From NCBI GenBank assembly GCA_036245805.1, contig BTRK01000005.1:17646984-17710983 (forward strand): a DNA stretch of 64,000 nucleotides, written 5' to 3'. Both the position numbers and the translations under genes were made by a program. Positions 43,501-54,341 of the stretch are shown here, piece by piece. Every line of letters begins with the position of its first letter. Within the stretch, counting starts at the first letter, position 1. Below the pieces are notes generated by a model that worked only from the letters and a program-made list of their open reading frames with translations, searched no databases and had not been told where the DNA came from. This DNA comes from Pristionchus mayeri (lineage: Eukaryota; Nematoda; Chromadorea; Rhabditida; Neodiplogasteridae).

Positions 43501-44029
43501 TATAAACCACGAGTTAGAATTAACAAAGGGCACATAGGATTTTTTCTAAAAAAATTTCACGCTTGGCAGATTTATATTTCATTGTTTGGTCAAATAGAAA
43601 ATCACAACCTGGTCCATAATTCCAGCTGGAAGATCACTTTGGTTGTACTTGATGCAGCTTTGTTCGATGGGTTGAGCCAATCATGATATAATTTGAAGGA
43701 AACGATACTGAAAAAAAGCATCAAAATATCAACCACGGTAATGAATATTTGTAGAATTCGATTCTCTAAATCTTTCCAAAGAAATTGTCAACTTGACAAA
43801 TTATCTACTTTTCGCCGCTAAGGTAGTTCAACTAAACAAATAACGAAACACAATTAAATAACAGGCCGGCCTTGTCACTCCTCCTCCAATTCTTTCGCCG
43901 GCTCGTCCGTCTTCCCCTCTTCGTGTCGAGTCGCTTGACCTGAATGGGTATCACAATGACGAGATGTATTATGGCGATATGGCAACACATAGGCAACAAA
44001 ACTTGAGAGAAGTCATCGCGAGACAATAA
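40508..44029 (+). CDS. THAP-type zinc-finger protein
   Basis: Three exons join in phase: 40508-40830, 40862-41009 and 43865-44029, 211 residues, ATG to TAA. The N-terminus has the THAP layout: MKRKRTCYLC, then RKFPANSREAEQKRWIERLG, and WCSEH, giving C-x2-C ... C-x2-H zinc ligands with the FP and W in the usual places. It is a DNA-binding domain of either a host regulator or a domesticated transposase. After the finger come RRPNPSPSLRTC, a Ser/Pro-rich part and an acidic word SDSEMDVDE; the last exon encodes PPPILSPARPSSPLRVESLD. The first intron is only 31 bp. The second (2.85 kb) consists largely of a palindromic transposon with two further insertions. No DDE catalytic domain follows, so it is not an active P-type transposase. 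Confidence 0.7.
41534..42239. mobile_element. hAT-like palindromic insertion with 8-bp target duplication
   Basis: Bounded by GTGCCCTT at 41526-41533 and 42240-42247. The opposite arm of the host palindrome carries the uninterrupted site (complement CCTATGTGCCCTTTGTTAA near 43520), proving insertion. The element starts CATAGGTGTCCACG and ends CGTGGACAC. Internally it is an inverted repeat with CCGTGCGTCTTTGCGC, ACTACCGTAACCC and TAGGTCATGGTAGGTCA words in both arms. Eight-base duplication and C-A-start termini fit hAT. No coding capacity. Confidence 0.85.
42609..42779. mobile_element. Second hAT-like insertion, 171 bp
   Basis: Flanked by GGTGAGAG at 42601-42608 and 42780-42787; the homologous position in the other arm (near 43165) has a single copy. 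It begins CATAGGCGGGAG and ends CCACCTATG, sharing the CATAGG terminus with the 41534 element. The interior contains a run of G (about 42664-42676) and the word CCGGGGGTGT three times. Confidence 0.8.
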
Positions 44030-45005
44030 TCGTTTCAATCATATTGCACCAGTCATGCGAACGAGATAGAATACACAAACTGAAGAGTGATTTCCCGTAC
44101 GCTAATAAAATGTAGAATTTAGATTCTGGTCGAGGGTGTACGCGTGCGCGAGCAACTGGAAGATACAAGAGTGGAGCGCCGACTCGGAGTACCCTCAGAC
44201 CTCGTTTTTGACGGGATCTGCTCGTGGTACGAGAAAAGAAACGAGCAAGAGGAGGAAATCGAGGGAGAGAAAGGTGATGAATGGAGTACGATGAATACGA
44301 GGAGAGAGAAGAGGATGGAAATGAAAGTGATGGAGGGGAAGAAGAGGAGGGTGACTACGGGGAGCGAGAAACCGATAATGACACGGATTGAGCCGATAAA
44401 GAACGATTAATTGACCGTTTACGTTTTCACAGTTGTACTACGATTGTTATTGTAATAAAGTTGAACAAAAAAAGGGGTAGGATCGCTCTCACAAAGACAA
44501 GATAACTATGGAAACGATCGATCAGTCATAAAAACAACGCGGGAACGGTAAAGTGAACGCATGCTGCTTGAACCACGTTCAAAAACGTCGAATGAGGGGT
44601 ATAGAAGCGACATATAATTGGAGCAAGTGAATTCAAATGGCAAAATCGCGATAAAACTCGATGAAAACGCGCAAAACGCCGACGAGCGCCGGCTGGCCCC
44701 GGCCAGTGGGCGTGGCTTCCCCCGCGTACTTTCGATAGCAGGAGTAGTCAACAAGTGAACTGGCGGAACGATTTAATTGGTTACTGTAGGTTTGCTAAAT
44801 TATTTTAAATATTTATTTTTATTATTTTTTAAATATTTTTTACTTCACTCAATATAATTAACAGAAAGGAATGAAAAAACAAAGAATTGTATTTCACTTC
44901 AAACTCCCTTTAATCAGCCCCTTTTGTTCAAACCGATTACACTTATTTTTCTTCGATTTATTGTTTATTTCATACAATACAAGTTAATAAAAAACAGTTA
45001 GAGGT
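44030..45005. other. 3' of THAP gene; unassigned purine-rich open segment
   Basis: From about 44123 to 44400 two overlapping frames look coding: one reads EQLEDTRVERRLGVPSDLVF and DGICSWYEKRNEQEEE, the other ends in an acidic EEREEDGNESDGGEEEE run with stop at 44392. These could be a further exon of the THAP gene in an alternative isoform or a separate small gene. I could not join them in phase. Beyond 44420 only AT-rich sequence is seen. Confidence 0.35.
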
Positions 45006-46637
45006 TTAGAATATTAAATTCGAGAAGATTCTACAAGGTCTCAGTTCACTTCCTCGTTCCGACTTCGGCAACAAATCCTCGTCGATGACGTCTTTCTTCC
45101 CATCGAATGACAACGTGAACTTCATTAGATTCAGATTGAACAGTTTGAAGAGCTTGAATCGACGCTTTTCAGCGTTTTCTCCAACCTAAGAAAGCAAGAT
45201 TAGTTTTCATGAATTATGAATATTTTTATCATAATGATCGGGAAAAGAAAGAAACTCACTTGATAGTTGAGAACTCGTGCACATTTGTTGACGAAAGATC
45301 TGATCTCTGCTTCTCCATCAGTAAGGGAAATACTCCATCTCTTGATCGAACCTCTCTTGATTCTTCCCTCAAATCAAATTGTTAATTAATAACGATAACA
45401 ATATTAATAAATAATAAGAACTGATTAAAGATATGTTTAAAAAACAACTGTTCTGACCTCAGTAATCTCACTGAGAGTCGTCGAGAATCGGAATGATTTG
45501 AAGAAGAAGATGCTGGAGAAACACCGAAGAGAGATGTGAGGAATCTGAAAGTACAGATTGTTATTTTAGTCACCCTCAATTCCTTACTTCTCCTCTTTCA
45601 GGAATGAATCTCAGTTCGAGGTTCGAATTCGAGTCCATCGTGAAATTCTCCATGAATCTCGACGTTACGAACCGACTCGGGACGTTTTCAAGGGCGATGA
45701 AGTGAGACGAAAGCCTGAGATTATGTTTATTGTTATAAATATTTTTAATAATTAATGATAAACAAATTGCTACTCACTCTCCGAACATTTCGTCGTCGAC
45801 ATCTTTGGAGAATTCGGTTTCTCCTCCTTTTTCACTTCCACATTCTTCGAAATCGACAGAGGGAATTCGAGAATGACGACGGAGAATCGAAATGAGAGAA
45901 GAGAGGAAGGAACGAGTGAGGAGAATCTGGATGAAGAAATTTTTCACACCTTACACTTATTGATTTTCCGACTTTGAAATGATTCACAAGGAGTAATAAA
46001 CCGATTGTATTCAGGGTATGGCCCTTCCCATGCATGGAAGAAACAGTCAAACTAACATTTGCAAAATGAAGGTAGTCAGTGGCGTATTTGTCGAGAACAC
46101 TCGAGAGCGTATCGAAGAATTCTTGGGGAGCGTCGCATGAAATATCCTTGTGTATCTCCATCAACCTGATCTGGAATTTGAATGCTTTAGCATTGCGAAG
46201 TTACAAAAGTTACAACTAATCGATCATTCAATACAGGGAACGCGTGGATCATTTCGTTCCCTTTCACTACAACACGGATAACGAACGACTTCCCGATCTG
46301 AACAGTGCCAAATTAGAATAGTCATAACACAAGCCCGTGTCTAACACAAGTCAAAAGTGAACTCACCTGAGCAATTGTGATCAGAGCAACTCTCATTCGA
46401 GTCGACTCGATTCTGCGAAAATTTCTCGGATTCGAAAGGATGCTATTGAAGTGTCGATTGACCAGTCGAAGATTAGTCATGACTGGATCCCTGAAATAAC
46501 CAATTCAGATTTGAATGAGAAGAATGAACTTAAACGTGAACTTACAGTAGCTCTCTTTCTCCTCCAACTTTGTCGAGAACGTTGAGAAGAACTTCAGGGG
46601 TAAGATCCATGATAGGGAAAGTATCCATGGCAGGCAT
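45006..46637 (-). CDS. F-box protein, second locus
   Basis: First exon 46546-46637 encodes MDLTPEVLLNVLDKVGGERE, joined to 46367-46490 (RDPVMTNLRLVNRHFNSILS), together a typical F-box with LTPEVLLNVL and LRLVNRHF. Further exons on the minus strand: about 46228-46300 (IGKSFVIRVVVKGNEMIHAF), 46051-46164 (IHKDISCDAPQEFFDTLSSV), 45779-45930 (ILLTRSFLSSLISILRRHSR), 45605-45716, 45461-45545, 45259-45370 and 45006-45185 (ending LRPCRIFSNLIF). Phase between the exons around 45779 and 45716 was not resolved, so either a donor is misplaced or the frame is broken. Role: SKP1-binding adaptor in an SCF ligase, substrate unknown. It is a distant relative of the F-box gene at 37379-38813 in the same orientation. 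Confidence 0.65.
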
Positions 46638-46954
46638 AGTGAAGAGAGAGGAGTGGAAGGCAAGTGAGATGAATGTGATTGTGAATGAAGTTGGACGAGC
46701 TTTGCGTTATTTATTGTGTCCGTAAAGTGGGCGGAGCATCATTTACTGACCCTAAATCGTAAGGTCGGAAGGGCAGTTGAAGCAACCTCAAGAGAACAGA
46801 AGAGCAATTTGCACCCAGAGGGAAGGATGAGAAGATCAGCCGCTCCCTTTATTGCCAGAGGGAAGTGAGAGCAGATGGGAGAGATTATGACTAATCCAAA
46901 GCTTTGACATTCATTTTACTAGGATATTATAACCGAGGTCTGCACAACAAAATA
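46638..46954. other. 5' flank of the second F-box gene
   Basis: No gene recognised. The word AAGTGGGCGGAGC (around 46726-46738) and a GC-richer stretch may be promoter elements; nothing firm. Confidence 0.3.
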
Positions 46955-47529
46955 CTATGTACATGATTGGAGCTCACTGCTTCTGAGGATTGAAATTGGC
47001 TTTAAATTGGCTCTCGCGTAGGATGAATTCACAGGACAACGCGATTCCCAAAGAATACATAGGAACCTTAAATAAGTAAAAGAAATATAATTTGTCAACT
47101 TATCTACGTTCGACAGCATGTTACATTTGAAGAAAAAGATGCCATTAGGCAAATCGAATGGTTCCTACTTTATCAGAGCTTTGATGCTCCTCGTCTTTCC
47201 TGAAGTTCATTTTGAATTCCATACTCGATTGTGACAGTTGATCGTCTACCTAGGTGTGTATCTGAAGGCGTGGAGGGATACATTGAGCCCCCGCAGTTTC
47301 CGACCCGTTCCTTGTTCTTCCTTGCACTGAATTCTTCCGAGCAGGTCAACCTGAACACCAACTGTATGAAAAGGAGAGAGAGAGCAGGGAAAGAAGTCTC
47401 GATGCGGTTCCACTCGGGCCAGCGTGGCGCCATGGATTTTCATGTTGGATGTGAATAAGATGATTGACTGATCCTTCAAGGGAGAATTTACCTGAAGCAC
47501 GAGTACGAAAAGAGAATGAGAAGCTTCAT
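46955..47529 (-). CDS. Possible small secreted protein
   Basis: Candidate exons on the minus strand: 47492-47529 (MKLLILFSYSCF, signal-like), 47250-47350 (LTCSEEFSARKNKERVGNCG), 47169-47199 and a last exon within 46955-47052. Phases are compatible, and the product would be about 85-90 residues with several Cys. An alternative frame of the second exon (VQVDLLGRIQCKEE) is also open, so the exon frame is not settled. No homology recognised; low confidence. Confidence 0.3.
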
Positions 47530-47737
47530 TTCAAAAATGAATGCTACACGTGCTCATTTTCCCATTTTATTCCTTTTGCTACAACATCCAATGTGATGTA
47601 AATTCTTTGTATTGGCACATTATTCATAGGGAATATTTTATATGCGCGTACTAGTAACTACCATATAAAATGTTATAGAGGTTCTAGAAATTTTAGATGG
47701 GTAACAATAGATGGAGAATGCCCGAGCACACTTACAA
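47530..47737. other. Short AT-rich spacer
   Basis: Separates the possible small secreted gene from the foldback element. No feature recognised. Confidence 0.3.
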
Positions 47738-48046
47738 GTAATGACCGCGAGGGTAGGCTGGACATTGAGAACGAGACCTAGCTGGATCGAAAGAGGATCA
47801 AATTCTAAGAAGTTCTATGTTTTTCATATCAGCTGGGGGCCTCTGTGGACGGCTGGGTCGTAGTAGAATTTCGGAACATAGCCTGAGAAATGAACGGTTT
47901 TACACCACTCCCGACTACGAGCGCAGACAGCCGCGTGTGCCCTCAGCAGATACGAAACACGCTGAAGTCCTTAGAATTTGATCCTCTTTCGATCGCGCTA
48001 GGTCTCGGTCTCAAACTCCAACCTACCCTCGCGGCCATTCCTAGAT
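47738..48046. mobile_element. Foldback element of about 310 bp
   Basis: Left arm CCGCGAGGGTAGGCTGGACA (from 47747) continues with GAGACCTAG and GATCGAAAGAGGATCAAATT. The right arm is its complement: AATTTGATCCTCTTTCGATC (from 47977), CTAGGTCTC and CCTACCCTCGCGG (ending about 48036). The ~150-bp interior is unrelated. A degenerate copy of one arm lies near 19440-19500. No transposase; target duplication not resolved. Confidence 0.75.
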
Positions 48047-49513
48047 AGTAAACTTCGCCACTTCGTTCGCCCATTTCGCTGAGTAGTCATCTGATCTTGT
48101 AAAGTAGTGCTACGTCGAGGTGTGTAGGCAATGATTGACATAACAACGAAATAAGGGAACAGAGAAATGAGGGAGCACGCATCAGCTGAGTTGGATTGAG
48201 GGAGGGAGTGGAATGTACGATTCCCAGATTCTGCTACTGCACTCCTTAGTTTGCGATTGAGCTATCTGATGATTGTGCTAATTATGCTTTATCGATTGAT
48301 TTCACGAGTAATGAACGACTCGACAAGGGGAGGGCGAGAGAGGCTTGGGCGGCGTTTCCTCTTCAAAAAAAAGCCGTCCAAGCCGGGCTGCGCTTGCAAC
48401 TTGCAGTCCCTCAATAATGCCCAATCGATAATTATCAATATTTTAATTATCAATCAATTATCAATAAGAATCAATAATTGGAATTACGAGCACGAGTGGG
48501 AGGAGGAGGGGAGAGATGAATGCCGATTGTCGCAGGGACTGCCCTGCACTGCTTCGTCGCCAGTGAAGACGGCTTGCGCAGCCCGACCGGCGTCGAGTGA
48601 TGGCGCGGCCAGCAGACCGTCTCATCGACCACTCCAGGGAACACTCGCGCGAACCACTGCAAGAGATTCGGCTAGGAGAGATACAGTATCTTGTGAATGA
48701 AGAGGCGATACGAAAGGGGATAACGGTAGGAGGAGGATTACGGTAGGAGGAGGATTACTGTAGGATGCTCACCTGGGAGCGCTCCCTTTCAGTTGCAGTC
48801 ACTCTGCCTGCTGTCAATCCGCGCGCATGCGCCTGTCTGGATGATCGAAGCTGAAAAGATCAAGGATCACCTTTATCACTCGCTGCTTCAGCGTCAATTG
48901 AGTTACGGCATTTAACATTGATATGTACTCACACGATATTGTCCAGCCATCGAAGTGATGAACGCCTTGAAGGGGTGAAGGGGTAGAGAATGAGAAGAGA
49001 TAGAGAGAAGAGACCTGTAACAATTAATGATTTGAATAATCAATCGCAAAGCGCAGAAATTCATTTTTTGTTAAAAATGAATGAGTCGATTCCATTAATT
49101 TCATTCAGACGCGATCGATAGGATTCTCGAAGTCCTCGGAGGGGCGATCGAAGTCCGTGAGGTTCTAGGAGCCCGAGGACAACGCCCCAAAGCAGCCCTC
49201 GGAGGAGGAGGAGCAGGAGCAGGTGGGTTGATTTTTCATCAATTTCTCGCTATATTATTATTCTCTCCCATCAAAAAAGCTGTAGCATACAATAATAACC
49301 AGATTGCATAATGCGGATCCAAGGCACTCCTCCCATTCAAGTAGCGACGAATGATTCTCGTTTCTAGGTCAAACATGTCGGGTGGTCGAGATGATCGAGT
49401 CTTACCGATTTCTTAAACATCCAAATTAAAAATTCTCAATTTCATAACAATTTTTTTCCGCATTATGGCTGCAATTGGTTTGTCAGACTTTAGTAGATGA
49501 CCACTAATCATCC
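48047..49513. other. Interval with two unassigned exon-like segments
   Basis: 48530-48700 is GC-rich and open on the plus strand after TCGCAG (LPCTASSPVKTACAARPASS). 49108-49221 follows ATTCAG and reads AIDRILEVLGGAIEVREVLG ending in AALGGGGAGA before GTGGGT. Both have coding texture, but no start, partner exon or homology was found. They may belong to one small plus-strand gene. Confidence 0.3.
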
Positions 49514-50470
49514 CTAACTTTTCTCAGTGATGAGTGTTCCATTGGCGATTCTCCATTTCTCGCTGAAGAAGCCTGACGACACGACGCGGATCTCAGTAGC
49601 TTCGTTGAATGAATGAGTGATTGCTGTCGTCTTTCCATCGCATTCTGAGGTTTTCCATTAAATTTTTAAGAAAAAAATTGGGAAATATTTCCTAATCACC
49701 ATCACTCGAGTGAGGGAAAATTGGAGAACAAGAAAGACAATTTTCTGAATTTTGAACAAGTACCGAATTGTCCGTGGAGGAAAATGGGCCTGGCTTTGTG
49801 GTCTGATTCTTCAAATGGGATGTACACTGCTTCAGTCCAAAGGTAGCTGGGATAATCACAGACGTCGAGGCCACATTCCCTCAGGCAGCCCGTTCTTTCT
49901 GCTGGTTTCGGACCGAACGTTTTCGACTTGTTTTGATTTACTTGTGTCTGCAACGAGAAAAATTCCGCGCTTTTACTACAAGGATATATCAAGGATATTA
50001 CAAGGATTCATCTTTTTCGAATGCTTGCTCACGATCATCCACTGAGAAGCGAAGTCCACGGAGACGTTTCCATTGGTTTTATAGACGAATGTGTATTTTC
50101 CGCACTCAATGGGACCTAAAAAAATAAATGTGAAACTGAGCTTAGAAGAAGGTTTTGAGTTTTTCTAGTAAAATGGGAGCGGAATAAATTTATCTAATGG
50201 TCGAAAAACACTACCTTCGAATACGTATCTATCGTACTTCCAACGACCTTCTTCATCGATGGCTCCATTGCTGTCGAGGCTGTGGATGCATCCAGGATAG
50301 CTTCCATTTTGGTCAAAGGACTCCTTGAATGTTTGAGAATTAGCTTTCAAAGAAAAGGCAATGGTTGGACTGACAGTGAAGTTGAAGCAGGCGAGGGCGC
50401 ATGTTTCCTGGTCGTAGACACGGGAAGAAGAGACGAGGAGAAATGAGGAGAATAGGAGGAGAAGAAGCAT
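49514..50470 (-). CDS. Secreted cysteine-rich family, member 2
   Basis: Five phase-consistent exons: 50375-50470, 50215-50323, 50033-50115, 49764-49947 and 49514-49644, 200 residues. The protein starts MLLLLLFSSFLLVSSSRVYD (signal peptide; an alternative Met lies 18 bp upstream), then CALACFN, a block with GCIHSLDS...GRWKYDRYVFE, a block with ECGKYTFVYKTNGNVSV, TGCLRECGLDVCD, and CDGKTTAITHS with EIRVV and WRIANGTLITE. The Cys and Trp positions and all four intron positions are shared with the members at 51453 and 53231. The alternation of strands and four to five disulfide pairs suggest a compact extracellular beta-domain. Family and function are unrecognised. Confidence 0.75.
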
Positions 50471-51452
50471 CTTTCGGATGGTGAGCATGTTGCAAGTTTC
50501 CACCTTTTTATTGGTGTTTGAAGTGATGATTAGTTCGAAGATACAATAGAATCTTCTTCAAATTAAAGGATGAGAAGTTAGAGAAAACTCTACTATTTTT
50601 CCATGTTCTTGCAGTGAAGTGCAATTACGGCTTGAATAGAACTGGAAAATCCGTTTCTTCTATTATGTTCGCCATGATTATTCACCTTTTAAGGTACATC
50701 TTTGGAAACTTAAAAGTACATCTTTGGAAATTTAAAACGATTCGATTAAATTGATTTTTCTGAACTTTATTCGTGTTTTCGGAAAGCGCAAAAGGCGTGA
50801 ATAATCAACAAGAAGAGGATAAAATGAAGAAACATAGCGGGTTTGTGATTATCCTCATTTTACGCTCAGCATTCCAACTGAAAAATTAGAAACCGGAAAA
50901 GCCTGCTGATCGCAGCCAGTTGAATCAGATAACATCCCGTCCCTTCTACTCTGCATTCCCCTCATTATCACTTCTCTTCCCTTCTCAACAAAGTATCTTC
51001 ATCCTACTTTTCAAAATCTTTCTCTTTTCTAAATTTCTAGGCATTTCTACAGAACATTGAGGGGTAGGAATGAGGCGGCAGTATGGTATGATGGGGTATG
51101 ACCGTATAGCTGTTGATTTCCTTACGTTACGGTTGGGTAGAGTAAATAATTTTGTAGGACGCCCTTAATACTGTGCCTCCTCATCGTTACCCCTCTCTTT
51201 CTGGTAAACTGTTCGGTTGTTTTGTCACTTTCTCGACACTGATGTCTTCCTTTTTTTGAATATGGACGGATAATTTCATGATATGTAATGTCATGCATTG
51301 TGAATGTGAGAAAATAAGATCATGTGAATCTATTGAGTTGGTTTGTAGTGATTATTGCTACCTCTGGTGTAGTCGTCTGATATTATCTTCATGTTTTTTT
51401 CTGAGATATGCAAATATTCTCTAAAAATTTATCATCGAAATATGCGTAAGAA
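50471..51452. other. Intergenic within the cysteine-rich cluster
   Basis: No gene. 50935-51060 is similar to 55030-55110 (CTCTGCATT.CCCTCATTAT, CTTCTCTTCCCTTCTCA), and 51230-51450 to 39500-39740, so duplicated flanks accompany the gene copies. A 19-bp direct repeat (GTACATCTTTGGAAA.TTAAA) occurs near 50692-50738. Confidence 0.5.
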
Positions 51453-52323
51453 TCATGAAGAGTTGATTCCCGCATACGAGTTCGTGTCTGTGTGAAGTAT
51501 TCTGTCACGGACCGTCCAAATTTCGTGATAGCTGAGATTGATAGAGTATTCCTCAACTGCTACTGTATAGTTGCTCAAGTCCAGGCGTATCTCTGTCTCG
51601 GGGCGGAAAGAACGGACAATAACAGTCGTAACTCCGTCGCACACTGTGAAGATGAGATTAGTCGAGTTAATTGAGTCGAAAAGAATACCGAATTGCCCAT
51701 GCTTGAATAGCTGATAGGTGTTCACATCCCCTTTGGTGTCTAGCCCATATGTGACTGTGAGATGCGGCTTGTCACAAACACTGAAACCGCACTCCCTCAG
51801 GCAGTTGACAACGGTTTGATTAGTGTAGTAGTAGTCATGGGCGGTAGCGGTAAGGAAGGGAGCTCGCTGAAACAAAACTGGGTGATAAATCAAGACAGCA
51901 GTAATCTTGAACATATTTCAAGGCATAACAATTCTCTGAATCATGACATACTCTCGGGGCGTACACGGAGACATTTCCAGTAGTAGTGAAGAAGAACGTG
52001 AACAGACCACACTCGGGGCCTCAAAAAATGGCCATGTTATCATCATTAAAAATACCCCATTATGTTCTTACGTTCGTACACTTCCCGATGGTAACTCCAA
52101 AGCCTTTGTTCACTAGTATCGGCTTTAGTTTCATTTATAAGGGTACGATCACATCCCGTAGGGAATGGCGGATCCTAAAATACTAAATTATGTCCATTCG
52201 AAAGAGTAATTAAATTACCTGCTTGCTTTCCTCGTCTCCGAGGCAGTTGAGTCCGCAGATATTTCTGTCGCCGAGAGCCGTTGAAGAGACAAGGAAGAGG
52301 AAGGAGAAGAAGAGGAAAAACAT
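51453..52323 (-). CDS. Secreted cysteine-rich family, member 3
   Basis: Exons 52219-52323, 52072-52174, 51952-52019, 51689-51866 and 51453-51643 are in phase (about 214 residues). Starts MFFLFFSFLFLVSSTALG (signal peptide), then NICGLNC, GCDRTL...LWSYHREVYE, PECGLFTFFFTTTGNVSV, VNCLRECGFSVCD and CDGVTTVIVRS with ETEIRLDL. The third exon uses a GAG acceptor. Same orientation as member 2 and about 1 kb apart, consistent with tandem duplication. The remnant at 39740-40125 is closest to this member. Likely secreted; function unknown. Confidence 0.72.
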
Positions 52324-53230
52324 CTCTCGTATGGGGATGAGAGGCAGGGTACAATAGTTTATAGGCGTCAAAAGTGATGAATCCTCCGGAACACAATAGA
52401 TTCTTCTAGGGGGAAGGGTGATATTGAAAAGATATTTTTTCTAATTGAAAATGCTCTAAAAGTGCAGAAAAATGAGGGAGTGAAAGGATTCAAGACGGCC
52501 CATTCTTCCTTTGTTCGCTCTTCCAATAAGAGAACGCTAATTGGAGTTTCGAGAAAAACGAAGAATCGATTTGTCTGAATTGATGGTCGATTTGTCTGAA
52601 TTGATGGTCACGAGTAGGGATGGCGAATGAAGGAAAAATGAAAGAATGAAGAGGGCGATTTTCCCTCCCTCTCAATTCTCCTTCATGAAGGATGACCCGG
52701 TCGGTCTGATCCTTCATGCAGGAATGATTGCACAAAAAGGGATGTAAAACGAGTGCCGGTTAATATTTTTCTTTGAAATTTTAACATGGGGGTCGGTAGA
52801 TCCTATGGTCCTCCTTTGCCAAAGGGCGTCGTTGGAGCTAATCATTAGCGGTGTCTAGACCCATCAATAGTCGCGTCGTACGGACAAATCTCGCATGACC
52901 ACGATCTTTCAGTGTTTCCCTTCACAATGTTCTGTAAGAATACCATTTCAATTTGACATTCCAGAAATCTACAGATAAATTACAGACAAATCGATGTGAA
53001 CGTTTTCATGGATTTTCAATGTGTTGCTTCAGGCACAGCTTGCCCAAGGGAAGAATGGCATCTCCATTCCAGACTTGCTCTCGTTTTAATGGAGAAACAG
53101 GGAAGTAAAGAATAGTTTTCTCTTGCTGCTTATCCTTTTATCCGAGGGAAAATCCATTGAAATTTCCAACGAAAAGTCGCTTCGGGCGTTTATAAAGAGA
53201 GCGGAACTTCCTCTCATCACGATTCGGAAG
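52324..53230. other. Divergent promoter region between members 3 and 4
   Basis: Contains an exact tandem duplication of a 21-bp unit (TCGATTTGTCTGAATTGATGG twice, 52566-52607) and AT-rich flanks. No coding exon recognised. Confidence 0.45.
52566..52607. repeat. 21-bp unit in tandem, two exact copies
   Basis: Two perfect copies of TCGATTTGTCTGAATTGATG plus one G, in the region shared by the promoters of the divergent members 3 and 4. Could be a recent slippage event or a duplicated regulatory site. Confidence 0.9.
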
Positions 53231-54341
53231 ATGTTTCTTCTCCTCCTCTCCGCTCTTCTCTTCCTCTCTTCGACTTCTGCGATAGATCAGGAATCCTGCG
53301 CCCTCGCCTGCTTCAACTTAAATGTTAGTGCATCATTTTCACAATAAAGATTTTTCCGGGATCTTTCTTGGGATTCATAGCAAAACTTCCTAAAATTCTT
53401 TGTTTCCAATGATTGCATAATATGAGGAAAACGCAACTGGATGTTTCGGGCTGAGAGAAAGCTCATTCATTCCACATCTCTGTTCCCACCCCGTCTCCCA
53501 TTCAATGCTCATGCTTTCTAGGGGACTATCGGACAAAATTCCGGACAACAAGGCAGCTGCTCCCGCACCCTTGAGAAGAACACGATAGCCGATGCGGGAA
53601 ATAGTTGGTCGTACTTCAGAAATGTCTACGAAGGTAAGAACTAACGATCAATTAGAGAAGTTACCGCGAGACATTGAAACCAATCAGTTCCTTATCCAAA
53701 TTTCCCCTTTCAGGTTCCGATTGCGGAACATTCACCTTCTTCGTCAAGACTGAGAGCAACGTCTCCGTAACCTACACTCAAAATCCGCAGTGGCTCGGAG
53801 TGAGCAAATATTGGCAATACTTTTATCGAAATTCAAATTGCACTAACTTCGACTTGAAAAAGGATCCCGTCCAGAAGTCGGAATGTTTCTTGTTGAAGGA
53901 CTTCATTAGTGAGAAAACGTCGAATTCTTCCGGACTACAACCGAACGATCAAACTCTCTGCCTGAGGGGGTGTGGTCTCCCCGTCTGCGACCATCCCTAC
54001 TACCAGATGGCACAAGCCTACTTTCTTGATTCGGACGAATCAGTCGGACCTATTTACCAGCACTTGCAATTCGTTACTTATTACATTCCATTTTTCGAAA
54101 ATCATATCCTCATTTTCCCACGTCCTTGATGGGATCTCCAAGGAAATTTGTATTCAAGTTTAGACGTCATATTTTCTGGATTTAACGGATCTTCTCAGAC
54201 TGCAATGGGGAAACGACTGCAATCGTTCGATCATTCGACAATGCGACTGAAATCAGAGTGGATATGCTCGAGTCGCCCCTCTACGGTGAGAAGTGGAGAA
54301 TCGACAATGGGGAACTCATCACTGAGAAGATTCAGGGGTGA
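53231..54341 (+). CDS. Secreted cysteine-rich family, member 4 (inverted copy)
   Basis: Plus strand exons 53231-53323 (MFLLLLSALLFLSSTSAIDQ), 53522-53633 (SCSRTLEKN...WSYFRNVYE), 53714-53799 (DCGTFTFFVKTESNVSV), about 53867 or 53899 to 54073 (LCLRGCGLPVCDHPYYQMAQ) and 54199-54341 (CNGETTAIVRSFDNATEIRV, then WRIDNGELITEK). The exon layout equals members 2 and 3. The fourth donor, GT in the others (CAATTCG then GTACTT), is TT here (CAATTCG then TTACTT); using the only nearby GT would shift the last exon out of frame. So either a non-canonical donor is used or this copy is damaged. The fourth intron is read-through on its left side, leaving that acceptor ambiguous. Confidence 0.65.

Larger units (their letters stand above)
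41237..43823. mobile_element. Palindromic TA-flanked transposon (Tc1/mariner type) in the THAP intron
   Basis: Terminal words CCTTAGGTGCGAAAAG at 41237 and its near-complement CTTTTCGCCGCTAAGG ending at 43823, each bordered by TA (41235-41236, 43824-43825). The arms pair over most of their length: ATGGACCAGGTTGTGATTTT at 41442 with its complement near 43597, and GACAATTGATGGGAAAG at 42870 with its complement near 43064. The centre is near 42970. Without its two insertions the element is about 1.7 kb. No transposase is encoded. Confidence 0.85.

Noticed and set aside
47246..47500. Transthyretin-like reading (VQVDLLGRIQCK) of the minus strand
   Set aside because: Only one short segment resembles the family start; the characteristic later strands are missing and the exon phases fit another frame better.
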